Of a DNA stretch of 64,000 nt, positions 23,297 to 36,456 are shown piece by piece. Made by a program: the position numbers and the translations under genes. The stretch's first letter is position 1; every line of letters begins with the position of its first letter. The notes below the pieces were generated by a model. That model was given only the letters and a program-made list of their open reading frames with translations. It did not search any database and was not told where the DNA came from. Source of the DNA: Xestospongia bergquistia. Its lineage: Eukaryota; Porifera; Demospongiae; Haplosclerida; Petrosiidae. Location of the stretch: contig OZ014422.1 of the NCBI GenBank assembly GCA_963965975.1, positions 4,549,155 through 4,613,154 of the forward strand. Reading direction: 5' to 3'.

Positions 23297-23740
23297 CAGT
23301 ATAAAGGATTCTATGGGACTAACTAAATAAACTGTTATTAACAGTTTAGAAAGTTTGTTTTCATTGACAATCTAAAGTCTTTAATTTAAAGACTTTAGAA
23401 GGTTTAGGCTATTGAGTGAAGTTTATAAAGTAAACTATTAACTATTTATTCTAAAGTCTTTAATTTAAAGACTTTAGAAGGTTTAGACTATTGAGTGAAT
23501 TTTATAAAGAAAATAGCTCAGTATAAAGGATTCTATGGGACTAACTAAATAAACTGTTATTAACAGTTTAGAAAGTTTGTTTTCATTGACAGTCTAAAGT
23601 CTTTAATTTAAAGACTTTAGAAGGTTTAGACTATTGAGTGAAGTTTATAAAGTAAACTATTAACTATTTATTCTAAAGTCTTTAATTTAAAGACTTTAGA
23701 AGGTTTAGACTATTGAGTGAATTTTATAAAGAAAATAGCT
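23297..23740. repeat. 222-bp composite units: full monomer plus 79-bp truncated monomer, in tandem
   Basis: Units 23297-23518 and 23519-23740 are each one full monomer (143 bp) plus a 79-bp remnant. The remnant lacks 64 bp: the sequence jumps from AAAGTAAACT to ATTAACTATTTATTCTAAAG, losing the monomer start and most of the dyad 1 region. The deletion lies between two TAAAC(T/A) words of the monomer, so short homology may have been involved. The two units differ at only a couple of bases (GACAATC versus GACAGTC; TTTAGGCT versus TTTAGACT). The full monomer is itself a hybrid: its start is as at 23.3 kb and its centre (AGAAAGTTTGTTTTCATTG) is as at 19.9 kb. Confidence 0.9.
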
Positions 23741-26700
23741 CAGTATAAAGGATTCTACGGGACTAACTAAGTAAACTGCCATTAACAGTTTAGAAAGTTG
23801 GTTTTCATTGACAATCTAAAGTCTTTAAATTAAAGTGTTTAGAAGGTTTAGACTATTGAGTGAAGTTTATAAAGTAAAGAGCTTAGTCTAAAGAACTCTA
23901 TGGGACTAAGTAGATAAAATGTTATTAACAGTTTAGTAAGTTGGTTTGCATTAACACTCTAAAGTCTTCAATTTAAAGACTTTATAAGGTTTAGACTATT
24001 TAGTAAATTTTATAAAGTAAACTGCTCATTCTGAAGGACTGTATGGACTAACTAAATAAACTGCTATTAACAGTTTAGTAAGGTGGTTTGAATTAACACT
24101 ATAAAGTCTTTAAATTAAGGAGATTAGAGGGTTTAGAATATTGAGTGATGTTTATAATGTAGACAGCTCAGTCTAAAGGACTCTATGGGACTAACTAAAT
24201 AAACTCTTATTAACAGTTTAGCAAGTTGGTTTGCATTAACACTCTAAAGTCTTTAGTTTTTAGACGTTATGAGGTTTAGACGATTGAGTGAAGCTTATAA
24301 AGTAAACAGCTCAGTTTAAAGGACTCTTTGAAACTAAATAAATAAACTTCTTTCAACAGTTTAGTAAGTTGGTTTGCATTAACACTCTAAAGTCTTTAAT
24401 TTAAAGACTTTAGATGGTTTAGACTATTGAGTGAAGTTTTAAAGTAAACAGCTCAGTCTAAAGGACTCTAAGGGACTAACTAAATAAACCGCTATTAACA
24501 GTTTAGTAACTTGATTTGCATTAACACTCTAAAGTTTTTAATTTAAAGAATGTAGAAGGTTTAGAGTACTGAGTAAATTTTATAAAGTAAACAGGTCAGT
24601 CTAAAGGACTCTATGGGACTAACTAAATAAACTGCTACTAACAGTTTAGTAAGTTGGTTTGCATTCACACTCTAAAGTCTTTAATTTAAAGACTTTAGAA
24701 TGTTTAGACTATTGAGTGAAGTTTATAATGTAAACAGCTCAGTCTAAAGGACTCTATGGGAGTAAATAAATAAAATGTTATTAACAGTTTAGCAAGTTGG
24801 TTTGCGTTAAAACTCTAAAGTCCTTAATTAAAAGACGTTAGAAGGTTTAGACTATTGAGTGAAGTTTATAAAGTAAACATCTCAGTTTAAAGGACTCTAT
24901 GAAACGAAATAAATAAACTGCTTTTAACAGTTTAGTAAGTTGGTTTGCATTAACAGTCTAAAGTCTTTAATTTAAAGTGTATAGAAGTTTTAGACTATTG
25001 AGTGAAGTTTATAAAGTAAAGAGCTTAGTCTAAAGGACTCTATGGGACTAAGTAAATAAACTGTTATTAACAAATTAGTAAGTTAGTTTCCATTAACAAT
25101 CTAAAGTATTTAATTTAAAGACTTTACAAAATTTTGACGATTGAGCGAAGTTTATAAAGTAAACAGCTCAGTTTAAAGGACTCTATGAAACTAAATAAAT
25201 AAACTGCTTTTAACAGTTTAGTAAGTTGGTTTTCATTAACACTCTAAAGTCTTTAATTTAAACACTTTAGAAGGTTTAGACTATTGAGTGAAGTTTATAA
25301 AGTAAACAGCTCAGTATAAAGGACTCTATGGGACTAACTAAATCAACCGCTATTAACAGTTTAGAAAGTTGATTTGCAATAACACTCTAAAGTCTTTAAT
25401 GTAAAGACTTTTGAAGGTTTAGACTCTTGAGTGAAGTTTATAAAGTAAATAGCTCAGTCTAGAGGACTCTATTACGCTAAAGAAATAAACTGCTATTAAC
25501 AGTTTAGTACGTTTGTTTGCATTAACACTCTGAAGTCTTTAATTTAAAGGCTTTTGAAGGTTTAGACTATTGAGTTAAGTTTATAAAGTAAACAGTTCAG
25601 TCTAAAGGACTCTATGGGACTAACTAAATAAACTGCTATTAACAGTTTAGTAAGTTGGTTTGCATTAACACTCTAAAGTCTTTAATTTAAAGACTTTAGA
25701 AATTTTTGACCATTGAGTGAAGTTTATAAAGTAAACAGCTCTGTATAAAGGACTCTATGAAAGTAAATAAATAAACTGCTATTAAAAGTTTAGTGAGTTG
25801 ATTTGCATTAACACTTTAAAGACTTTAATTTAAAGAATTTAGAAGGTTTAGACTATTGTGTGAAGTTTTTAAAGTAAACAGCTCAGTCTAAAGGACTCTA
25901 TGGGACTAACTAAATAAACCGCTATTAACAGTTGAGTAAGTTGATTTGCGTTAACACTCTAAAGTCTTTAATTTAAAGAATTTAGAAGTTTTAGAGTATT
26001 GAGTAAATTTTATAAAGTAAACTGGTCAGTCTAAAGGACTCTATGGGACTAACTAAATAAACTGCTATTAACAGTTTAGTCAGTTGGTTTGCATTAACAC
26101 TCTAAAGTCTTTAATTTAAACAGTTTAGAAGGTTTAGACTATTTAGTGAAGTTTATAATGTAAACAGCTCAGTCTAAAGGACTCTATGGGACTAACTAAA
26201 TAAACTGTTATTAACAGTTTAGCTAGTTGGTTTGCTTTAACACTCTAAAGTCTTTAATTTAAAGACATTAGAAGGTTTAGACTATTGAGTGAATTTTATA
26301 AAGTAAACAGCTCAGTTTAAAGGACTCTATGAAACTAAATTATAAGCTACTTTTAACAGTTTAGTAAGTTGGTTTGTATTAACACTCTAAAGTCTTTAAT
26401 TTAAAGACTTTAGAAGGTTTAGACGTTTGAGTGAAGTTTATAAAGTAAACAGCTCAGTTTAAAGGACTCTATGAAACTAGATAAATAAACTTTTATTAAC
26501 AGTTTAGTAAGTTGGTTTGCATTAATACTCTAAAGTCTTTAATTTAAAGACGTTAAAAGCTTTAGACTACTGAGTGAAGTTTATAAAGTAAACAGCTCAT
26601 TTTAAAGGACTCTGTGAAACTAAATAATTAAACCGCTTTTAACAGTTTAGTAAGTTTGTTTGCATTAACACTCTAAAGTCTTTAAATTAAAGTGTTTAGA

Positions 26701-29025
26701 AGGTTTAGACTATTGAATCGAGTTTATAAAGTAAAGAGCCTAGTCTAAGGGACTCTACAGGACTAAGTAAATAAACTAGTATTAACAGTTTAGTAAGTTG
26801 GTTTTCATTAACACTCTAAAGTCTTTAAATTTAAGAGTTTAGAAGGTTTAACTATTGAGTGAAGAGTATAATGTAAACAGGTCAGTCTAAAGGACTCTTT
26901 GGGACTAACTAAATAAACTCCTTTTAACAGTTGAGCAAGTTGGTTTGCATTAACACTATAAATTCATTAATTGAAAGACGGTAGAAGGATTAGACGATTG
27001 AGTGAAGTTTATAAAGTAAACAGCTCAGTTTAAAGGACGCTATGAAACTAAATAAATAAACTGCATTTAACAGTTTAGTAAGTTGGTTTGCATTAACACT
27101 CTAAAGTCATTAATTTAAAGACTTTAGAAGGTTTAGACTATTGATTGAAGTTTTTAAAGTAAACAGCTCAGTCTAAAGGACTCTATGGGACTAACTAAAA
27201 AAACCGCTATTAACAATTTAGTAAGTTGATTTGTATTAACACTCTAAAGTCGTTAATTTAATGAATTTAGAAGGTTTAGAGAACTTAGTAAATTTTATAA
27301 AGTAAACTGGTCAATCTAAAGAACTCTATGGGACTAACTAAATAAACTGCTATTAACAGTTTAGTAAGTTGGTTTGCATTAACACTCTAAAGTCTTTAAT
27401 TTAAAGACTTTAGAAGGTTTAGACTATTGAGTGAAGTTCATAATGTAAACTGCTCATTCTAAAGGACTCTATGGGACTAACTAAATAAACTGTTATTAAC
27501 AGTTTAGCAAGTTGGTTTGCATTAACACTCTAAAGTCTTTAATTTAAAGACGTTAGAAGGTTTAGACTATTGAGTGAAGTTTATAAAGTATGCAGCTCAG
27601 TTTAAAGGACTCTAGGAAAGTAAATAAATACACTGCTTTTAACAGTTTAGTAAGTTTGCTTGCATTAACACTCTAAAGTCTTTAATTTAAAGACTTTAGA
27701 AGCTTTAGACTATTGAGTGAAGTTTTTAATGTAAACAGCTCAGTCTAAAGGACTCTATGGGACAAACTAAATAAACTGCAACTAACAGTTTAGTAAGTTG
27801 GTTCGCATTAACACTCTAAAGTCTTTAATTTAAAGACTTTAGAAGGTTTAGACTATAGAGTGAAGTTTATAAAGTAAACAGCTCAGTGTAAAGGACTCTA
27901 TGAAACTAAATAAATAAAGTGCTATAACAGTTTAGTAAGTTGGTTTGCATTAACATTCTAAAGTCTTTAAATTAAAGAGTTTACAAGGTTTAGACTATTG
28001 AGTGAAGTTTATAATGTAAACAGCTCAGTCTAAGGACTCTATGGGACTAACTAAATAAACTGCTATTAACAGTTTAGTAAGTTGGTTTGCATTAACACTC
28101 TAAAGTCTTTAATTTAAAGACTTTAGAAATTTGTGACTATTGAGTGAAGTTTATAAAGTAAACAGCTCTGTATAAAGGACTCTATGAAACTAAATAAATA
28201 AACTGCTATTAAAAGTTTAGTAAGTTGTTTTGCATTAACACTCTAAAGTCTTTAATTTAATGACTTTAGAAGGTTTAGACTATTGAGTGACGTTTATAAA
28301 GAAAATAGCGCAGTCTAAAGGACTCTATGGGACTAACTAAGTAAACTGCTATTAACAGTTTAGTAAGATGTTTTGCATTAACAATCTAAAGTCTTTAAAT
28401 TAAAGTGTTTAGAAGGTTTAGACTATTGATTGAAGTTTATAAAGTAAAGAGCTTAGTCTAAAGGACTCTATATGACTAAGTAAATAAACTGTTATTAACA
28501 GTTTAGTAAGTTGGTTTGCATTAACAATCTAAAGTCTTTAATTTAAAGACTTTATAAGGTTTAGACTATTGAGTAAATTTTATAGTGTAAACTGCTCATT
28601 CTAAAGGACTGTATGGGACTAACTAAATAAACTGCTATTAACAGTTTAGTAAGTTGGTTTGCATTAACACTCTAAAGTCTTTAAATTAAAGATTTTAGAA
28701 GATTTAGACTATTGAGTAATTTTTATAGTGTAAACTGCTCAATCTAAAGGACTCTACGAGACTAACTAAATAAACCGCTATTAACAATTTAGTAAGTTGA
28801 TTTGTATTAACACTCTAAAGTCTTTAATTTAAAGAATTTAGAACGTTTAGAGTACTTAGTAAATTTTATAAAGTAAACTGGTCCGTCTAAAGGACTCCAT
28901 GGGACTAACTAAATAAACTGCTATTAACAGTTTAGTAAGTTGGTTTGCATTAACACTCTAAAGTCTTTAATTTAACGAGTTTAGAAGGTTTAGACCATTG
29001 AGTGAAGTTTATAATGTAAACAGCT

Positions 29026-29884
29026 CAGTCTAAAGGACTCTATGGGACTAACTAAATAAACTACTATTAACAGTTTAGTAAGTTGGTTTGCATTAACACT
29101 CTAAAGTCTTTAATTTAAAGAGTTTAGAAGGTTTAGACTATTGAGTGAAGTTCATAATGTAGAAAGCTCAGTCTAAACGACTCTATGGGACTAACTAAAT
29201 AAACTGTTATTAACAATTTAGCAAGTTTGTTTGCATTAACACTCTAAAGTCTTTAATTTAAAGACGTTAGAAGGTTTAGACTATTGAGTGAAGTTTATAA
29301 AGTAAGCAGCTCAGTTTAAAGGACTCTAGGAAAGTAAATAAATACATTACTTTTAACAGTTTAGTAAGTTTGTTTGCATTAACACTCTAAAGTCTTTAAT
29401 TTAAAGACTTTAGAAGGTTTAGACTATTGAGTGAAGTTTTTAATGTAAACAGCTCTGTCTAAAGGACTCTATTGGACAAACTAAATAAACTGCAACTAAC
29501 AGTTTAGTAAGTTGGTTTCGAATTAACACTTTAAAGTCTTTAATTTAAAGACTTTACAAGGTTTAGACTATTGAGTGAAGTTTTTAATGTAAACAGCTCT
29601 GTCTAAAGGACTCTATTGGACAAACTAAATAAACTGCAACTAACAGTTTAGTAAGTTGGTTTCGAATTAACACTTTAAAGTCTTTAATTTAAAGACTTTA
29701 GAAGGTTTAGACTATTGAGTGAAGTTTATAAAGTAAACAGCTCAGTCTAAAGGACTCTATGAAACTAAATATATAAAGTGCTATAACAGTTTAGTAAATT
29801 GGTTTGCATTAACACTCTAAAGTCTTTAATTTAAAGTCGTTAGAAGGTTTAGACTATTGAGTGAAGTTTATAAAGTAAGCAGCT
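29026..29884. repeat. Extra five-to-six-monomer block in copy X (moved within the unit)
   Basis: This block carries the same unusual succession as 27.31-28.0 kb: an A ending GTTCATAATGT, a B, a monomer reading CTCTAGGAAAGTAAATAAAT, a GGACAAAC monomer with GCAACTAACAG, and a GTGCTATAACAG monomer. The AGGAAAG landmark is at 27614 and 29328, 1714 bp apart (12 monomers). Copy Y has the same pair at 41047 and 42761, also 1714 bp. Copy W has only one (14595). The block ends in a hybrid that starts like the GTGCTATAACAG monomer and finishes like a B (GTCGTTAG, GTAAGCAGCT). Confidence 0.85.
29455..29741. repeat. Single-monomer tandem duplication private to copy X
   Basis: Two adjacent monomers (29455 and 29599, 144 bp apart) share CTGTCTAAAGGACTCTATTG, GGACAAAC, GCAACTAACAG, the rearranged GTTTCGAATTAAC (one base longer than usual) and CACTTTAAAG. 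They differ at ACAAGG versus AGAAGG and in their last bases. Copy Y has one such monomer at the matching place (near 42889), with the ordinary GGTTCGCATTAAC. The GTTTCGAATT change therefore arose in X before the duplication. Confidence 0.9.
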
Positions 29885-32800
29885 CAGTTTAAAGGACTCT
29901 ATGAAACTAAATAAATAAACTGCTTTTAACAGTTTAGTAAGTGAGTTTGCATTAACAATCTAAAGTCTTTAATTTAAAGAGTTTAGAAGCTTTAGACTAT
30001 TGAGTGAATTTTTTAAAGTAAACAGCTCAGTCTAAAGGACTCTATGGGACTAACTAAATAAACTGCTATTAAAAGTTTAGTAAGTTGGTTTGCATTAACA
30101 CTCTAAAGTCTTTAATTTAAAGAGTTTAGAAGGTTTAGACCATTGAGTGAAGTTTATAATGTAAACAGCTCAGTCTAAAGGACTCTATGGGACTAACTAA
30201 ATAAACTGTTATTAACAGTTTAGCAAGTTGGTTTGCATTAACACTCTATAGTCTTTAATTTAAAGTCGTTAGAAGGTTTAGACTATTGAGTGAAGTTTAT
30301 AAAGTAAGCAGTTCAGTTTAAAGGACTCTATGAAACTAAATAAATAAACTGCTTTTAACAGTTTAGTAAGTGGGTTTGCAGTAACAATCTAAAGTCTTTA
30401 ATTTAAAGACTTTAGAAGGTTTAGACTATTGAGTGAATTTTTTAAAGTAAACAGCTCAGTCTAAAGGACTCTATGGGACTAAATAAATAAACTGCTGCTA
30501 ACAGTTTAGTAAGTTTGTTTGCATTATAACTCTAAAGTCTTTAATTTGAAGACTTTAGAAGGTTTAGACTATTGAGTGAACTTTCTAAAGTAAACAGCTC
30601 AGTCTAAAGGACTCTATGAAACTAAATAAATAAAGTGCTATAACAGTTTAGTAAGTTGGTTTGCATTAACACTCTATAGTCTTTAAACTAAAGACTTTAG
30701 AAGGTTTAGACTATTGAGTGAAGCTTATAATGTAAACAGCTCAGTCTAAGGACTCTATGGGACTAACTAAATAAACTGCTATTAACAGTTTAGTAAGTTG
30801 GTTTGCATTAACACTCTAAAGTCTTTAATTTAGAGACTTTAGAAATTTGTGACTATTGATTGAAGTTTATAATGTAAACAGCTCAGTCTAAAGGACTCTA
30901 TGGGACTAATAAATAAACTGTTATTAACAGTTTAGAAAGTTTGTTTTCATTAACAATCTAAAGTCTTTAATTTAAAGACTTTAGAAGGTTTAGACTATTG
31001 AGTGAAGTTTATAAAGTAAACTGGTCAGTTTAAAGGACTCTATGAAACCAAATAAGTAAACTGCTTTTAACAGTTTAGTAAGTTCGTTTGCATTAACACT
31101 CTAAAGTCTTTAATTTAAAGACTTTAGAAGGTTTAGACTATTGAGTGAAGTTTTTAAAGTAAAGAGCTCAGTCTAAAGGACTCTATGGGACTAACTAAAT
31201 AAACTATTATTAACTGTTTAGCAAGTTGGTTTGCATTAACACTCTAAAGTCTTTAATTTAAAGACGTTAGAAGGTTTAGACTATTGAGTGAAGTTTATAA
31301 AGTAAACAGCTCAGTTTAAAGGACTCTATGAAACTAAATAAATAAACTACTTTTAACAGTTTAGTAAGTTGGTTTGCATTAACACTCTAAAGTCTTTAAT
31401 TTAAAGACTTTAGATGGTTTATACTATTGAGTGAAGTTTTTAAAGTAAACAGCTCAGTCTAAAGGACTTTATGGGACTAAATAAGTAAACTGCTATTAAC
31501 AGTTTAGTAAGTTGATTTGCATTAACACTCTAAAGTCTTTAATTTAAAGAATTTAGAAGGTTTAGATTACTTAGTAAATTTTATAAAGTAAACTGGTCAG
31601 TATAAAGGACTCTACGGGACTAACTAAATAAACTGCTATTAACAGTTTAGTAAGTTGGTTTGCTTTAACACTCTAAACTCTTTAATTTAAAGACTTTAGA
31701 AGTTTTAGACTATTGAGTGAAGTTTATAATGTAAACAGCTGAGTCTAAAGGACTCTATGAAGCTCAATAAATAAACTGCTTTTAACAGTTTAGTAAGTTG
31801 GTTTGCATTAACACTCTAAAGTCTTTAATTTAAAGACTTTAGAACGTTTACACTATTGAGTGATGTTTTTAAAGTAAACAGCTCAGTCTAAAGGACTCTA
31901 TGCGACTAACTAAATAAACTGCTATTAACAGTTTAGTAAGTTGGTTTGCATTAACACTCTAAAGTCTTTAATTTAAAGACTTTAGAATGTTTAGATTATT
32001 GAGTGAAGTTTATAAAGTAAACAGCTCTGTATAAAGGACTCTATGAAACTAAATAAATAAACTGCTATTAAAAGTTTAGTAAGTTGGTTTCCATTAACAC
32101 TCTAAAGTCCTTAATTTAAAGACTTTAGAAAGTTTAGACTATTGAGTGAAGTTTATAAAGAAGATAGCTCAGTATAAAGGCCTCTATGGGACTAACTAAG
32201 TAAACTGCTAGTAACAGTTTAGTAAGATGTTTTGCATTAACACTCTAAAGTCTTTAAATTAAAGTGTATAGAAGGTTTAGACTAATGAGTGAACTTTATA
32301 AAGTAAAGAGCTTAGTTTAAAGGACTCTATGGGACTAAGTATATAAACTGTTATTAAAAGTTTAGTAAGTTGGTTTGCATTAACACTCTAAAGTCTTTAA
32401 TTTAAAGACTTTATAAGGTTTAGACTATTGAGTAAATTTTATAAAGTAAACTGCTCATTCTAAAGGACTCTATGGGACTAACTAAAGAAACTGCTATTAA
32501 CAGTTTAGTAAGTTGGTTTGCATTAACTCTCTAAAGTCTTTAAATTAAGGATTTTAGAAGGTTTAGACAATTGAGTGAAGTTTATAATGTAGAAAGCTCA
32601 GTCTAAACGACTCTATGGGACTAACTAAATAAAATGTTATTAACAGTTTAGCAAGTAGGTTTCCATTAACACTCTAAAGTCTTTAATTTAAAGACGTTAG
32701 AAGGTTTAGACTATTGAGTGAAGTTTATAAAGTAAATAGCACAGTTTAAAGGACTCTATGAAACTAAATAAATAAACTGCTTTTAACAGTTTAGTAAGTT

Positions 32801-34313
32801 GGTTTGCATTAACACTCTAAAGTCTTTAATTTAAAGACTTTAGAAGGTTTACACTATTGATTGAAGTTTTTAAAGTAAACAGCTCAGTCTAAAGGACTTT
32901 ATGGGACTAACTATATAAACCGCTATTAACAGTTTAGTAAGTTGATTTGCATTAACACTCTAAAATCTTTAATTTAAAAAATTTAGAAGGTTTAGAGTAC
33001 TTAGTAAATTTTATAAAGTAAACTGGTCAGTATAAATGACTCTATGGTTCTGACTAAATAAACTGCTATTAACAGTTTAGTAAGTTGGTTTGCATTAACA
33101 CTCTAAACTCTTTAATTTAATGACTTTAGAAGGTTTAGACTATTGAGTGAAGTTTATAATGTAAAGAGCTCAGTCTAAAGGACTCTATGAAGCTAAATAA
33201 ATAAACTGCTATTAACAGTTTAGGAAGTTGGTTTGCATTAACACTCTAAAGTCTTTAATTTAAAGACTTTAGAAGGTTTATACTATTGAGTGAAGTGTAT
33301 AAAGTAAACAGCTCAGTCTAAAGGACTCTATGAAACTAAATAAATAAAGTGCTATAACAGTTTAGTAAGTTTGTTTGCGTTAACACTATAAAGTTTTTAA
33401 ATTAAAGAGTTTAGAATGTTTAGACTATTGAGTGAAATTTATAATGTAAACAGCTCAGTCTAAAGGACTCTATGGGACTAACTAAAGAAACTGTTATTAA
33501 CAGTTTTGCAAGTTGGTTTGCATTAACACTCTAAAGTCTTTAATTTGAAGACCTTAGAAGGTTTAGACTGTTGAGTGAAGTTTATAAAGTAAAAAGCTCA
33601 GTTTAAAGGACTCTATGAAACTAAAGAAATAAACTGCTTTTAACAGTTTAGTAAGTTGGTTTGCATTAACACTCTAAAGTCTTTAATTTAAAGAGTTTAG
33701 AAGGTTTAGACTATTGAGTGAAGTTTATAATGTAAACAGCTCAGTCTAAAGGACTCTATGGGACTAACTAAATAAACTGTTATTAACAGTTTAGAAAGTT
33801 TGTTTTCATTGACAATCTAAAGTCTTTAATTTAAAGACTTTAGAAGGTTTAGACTATTGAGTGAAGTTTATAAAGTAAACTGGTCAGTTTAAAGTTCTCT
33901 ATGAAACCAAATAAGTAAACTGCTTTTAACAGTTTAGTAAGTTGGTTTGCATTAACACTCTAAAGTCTTTAATTTAAAGACTTTAGAAGGTTTAGACTAT
34001 TGAGTGAAGTTATTAAAGTAAACAGCTCAGTCTAACGGACTCTATGGGACTAACTAAATAAACTGCTATTAACAGTTTAGTAAGTTGGTTTGCATTAACA
34101 CTCTAAAGTCTTTAATTTAAAGACTTTAGAATGTTTAGACTATTGAGTGAAGTTTATAAAGTAAACAGCTCTGTATAAAGGACTCTATGAAACTAAATAA
34201 ATAAACTGCTATTAAAAGTTTAGTAAGTTGGTTTGCATTAACACTCTAAAGTCTTTAATTTAAAGACTTTAGAAGGTTTAGACTATTGAGTGAAGTTTAT
34301 AAAGAAGATAGCT

Positions 34314-36028
34314 CAGTATAAAGGACTCTATGGGACTAACAAAGTAAAATGCTATTAACAGTTTAGTTAGATGTTTTGCATTAACACTCTAAAGTCTTTA
34401 AATTAAAGTGTATAGAAGGTTTACACTATTGAGTGAAGTTTATAAAGTAAAGAGCTTAGTCTAAAGGACTCTATTGGACTAAGTAGATAAACTGTTATTA
34501 TCAGTTTAGTAAGTTTGTTTGCATTAACACTCTGCAGTCTTTAATTTAAAGACTTTATAAGGTTTAGACTATTGAGTAAATTTTATAAAGTAAACTGCTC
34601 ATTCTAAAGGACTCTATGGGACTAACTAAAGAAACTGCTATTAACAGTTTAGTAAGTTGGTTTGCTTTAACTCTCTAAAGTCTTTAAATTAAGGAGTTTA
34701 GAAGGTTTAGACTATTGAGTGAAGTTTATAATGTAGAAAGCTCAGTCTAAACGACTCAATGGGACTAACTAAATAAACTCTTATTAACAGTTTAGCAAGT
34801 TGGTTTGCATTAACACTCTAAAGTCTTTAGTTTTAAGACGTTAGAAGGTTTAGACAATTGAGTGAAGTTTATAAAGTAAACAGCTCAGTTTAAAGGACTC
34901 TATGAAACTAAATAAATAAACTTCCTTTAACAGTTTAGTAAGTTGGTTTCCATTAACACTCTAAAGTCTTTAATTTAAAGACTTTAGAAGGTTTAGACTA
35001 TTGAGTGTAGTTTATAAAGTAAACAGATCTTTATAAAGGACTCTATTAAACTAAATAAATAAAATGCGATTAAAAGTTTAGTAAGTTGGTTTGCATTAAC
35101 ACTCTAAAGTCTTTAATTTCAAGACTTTAGAAGGTTTAGACTATTGAGTGAAGTTTATAAATAAAATAGCTCAGTCTAAAGGACTCTATGGGACTAACTA
35201 AGTAAACTGCCATTAACAGTTTAGTAAGATGTTTTGCATTAACACTCTAAAGTCTTTAAATTAAAGTGTTTAGAAGATTTAGAGTATTGAGTGAAGTTTA
35301 TAAAGTAAAGAGCTTAGTCTAAAGAACTCTATGGGACTACGTAGATAAACTGTTATTAACAGTTTAGTAAGTTGGTTTGCATTAACACTCTAAAGTCTTT
35401 AACTTAAAGACTTTATAAGTTTAAACTATTGAGTAAATTTTATAAAGTAAACTGCTCATTCTATAGGACTTTATGGGACTAACTAAATAAACTGGTATTA
35501 ACAGTTTAGTAAGTTGGTTTGCATTAACTCTCTAAAACTTTAAATTAAGGAGTTTTGAAGGTTTAGACTATTGAGTGAAGTTTATAATGTAGAAAGCTCA
35601 GTCTAAACGACTCTATGGGACTAACTAAATAAACTCTTATTAACAGTTTAGCAAGTTGGTTTGCATTAACACTCTAAAGTCTTTAGTTTAAAGACGTTAG
35701 AAGGTTTAGACGATTGACTGAAGTTTATAAAGTAAACAGCTCAGTTTAAAGGACTCCATGAAACTAAATAAATAAACTGCTTTTAACAGTTTAGTAAGTT
35801 GGTTTGCATTAAGACTCAAAAGTCTTTAATTTAAAGACTTTAGAAGGATTAGACTATTGAGTGAAGTTTATAAGGTAAACAGCTCTGTATAAAGGACTCT
35901 ATTAAAGTAAATAAATAAAATGCTATTAAAAGTTTAGTAAGTTGGTTTGCGTTAACACTCTAAACTCTTTAATTTAAGGACTTTACAAGGTTTAGACTAT
36001 TGAGTGAAGTTTATAAAGTAAACAGCTC
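34314..36028. repeat. Hexamer E-F-A-B-C-G tandem repeat inside the HOR unit (2 x 858 bp)
   Basis: E at 34314 is followed by F, A (CATTCTAAAG), B (CAGTCTAAACGACTC, CTCTTATTAAC), C and G (CTATTAAACTAAAT), and the series restarts with E at 35172, 858 bp later. The F-type CATTC landmarks at 34602, 35456, 36600 and 37458 are 854, 1144 and 858 bp apart. A related series missing one monomer therefore follows at 36457-37171. The same arrangement occurs in Y (47601, 48458). W lacks this part. Confidence 0.82.
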
Positions 36029-36456
36029 AGTCTAGAGGACTCTATGAAGATAAATAAATAAACTGCTATTAACAGTTTAGTAAGTTGGTTTGCATTAACA
36101 CTCTAAAGTCTTTAATTTAAAGACTTTAGAACGTTTAGACTATTGAGTGAAGTTTATAAAGTAAACAGCTCAGTCTAAAGGACTCTATGCGACTAACTAA
36201 ATAAACTGCTATTAACGGTTTAGTAAGTTGGTTTGCATTAACACTCTAAAGTCTTTAATTTAAAGACTTTAGAATGTTTAGACTATTGAGTGAAGTTTAT
36301 AAAGTAAACAGCTCTGTATAAAGGACTCTATGAAACTAAATAAATAAACTGCTGTTAAAAGTTTACTAAGTTGGTTTGCATTAACACTCTAAAGTCTTTA
36401 ATTTAAAGACTTTAGAAGGTTTAGACTATTGAGTGAAGTTTATAAAGAAAATAGCT

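Larger units (their letters stand above)
13400..24026. repeat. HOR copy W, partial and heavily rearranged
   Basis: W aligns with unit X from about 26.4 kb onward but with changing offset: 91 monomers at 13721 and 15866, 96 at 17293, 97 at 20151, 110 at 20438, 100 at 22868, and 94 at 24027. So it lacks five monomers near 16 kb relative to X (four relative to Y), one near 18.5 kb and thirteen near 20.3 kb. It then gains nine by tandem duplication at 20438-23010, and about six more (two of them truncated) between 22868 and 24027. It also differs from X and Y at more single bases than X and Y differ from each other in the stretches I compared. Confidence 0.85.

Noticed and set aside
23431-23740. 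Possible insertion of a foreign element at the TATTTATTC segment
   Set aside because: Every base can be placed on the monomer: the segment is a 64-bp deletion junction, with no extra sequence, no target-site duplication and no terminal repeats.
13721-26740. A separate 91-monomer period (13.02 kb) between W and X
   Set aside because: The 91-monomer spacing holds only at 13.7-15.9 kb and shifts to 96, 97, 110, 100 and then 94 monomers along W. It is the 94-mer altered by gains and losses, not a different repeat.
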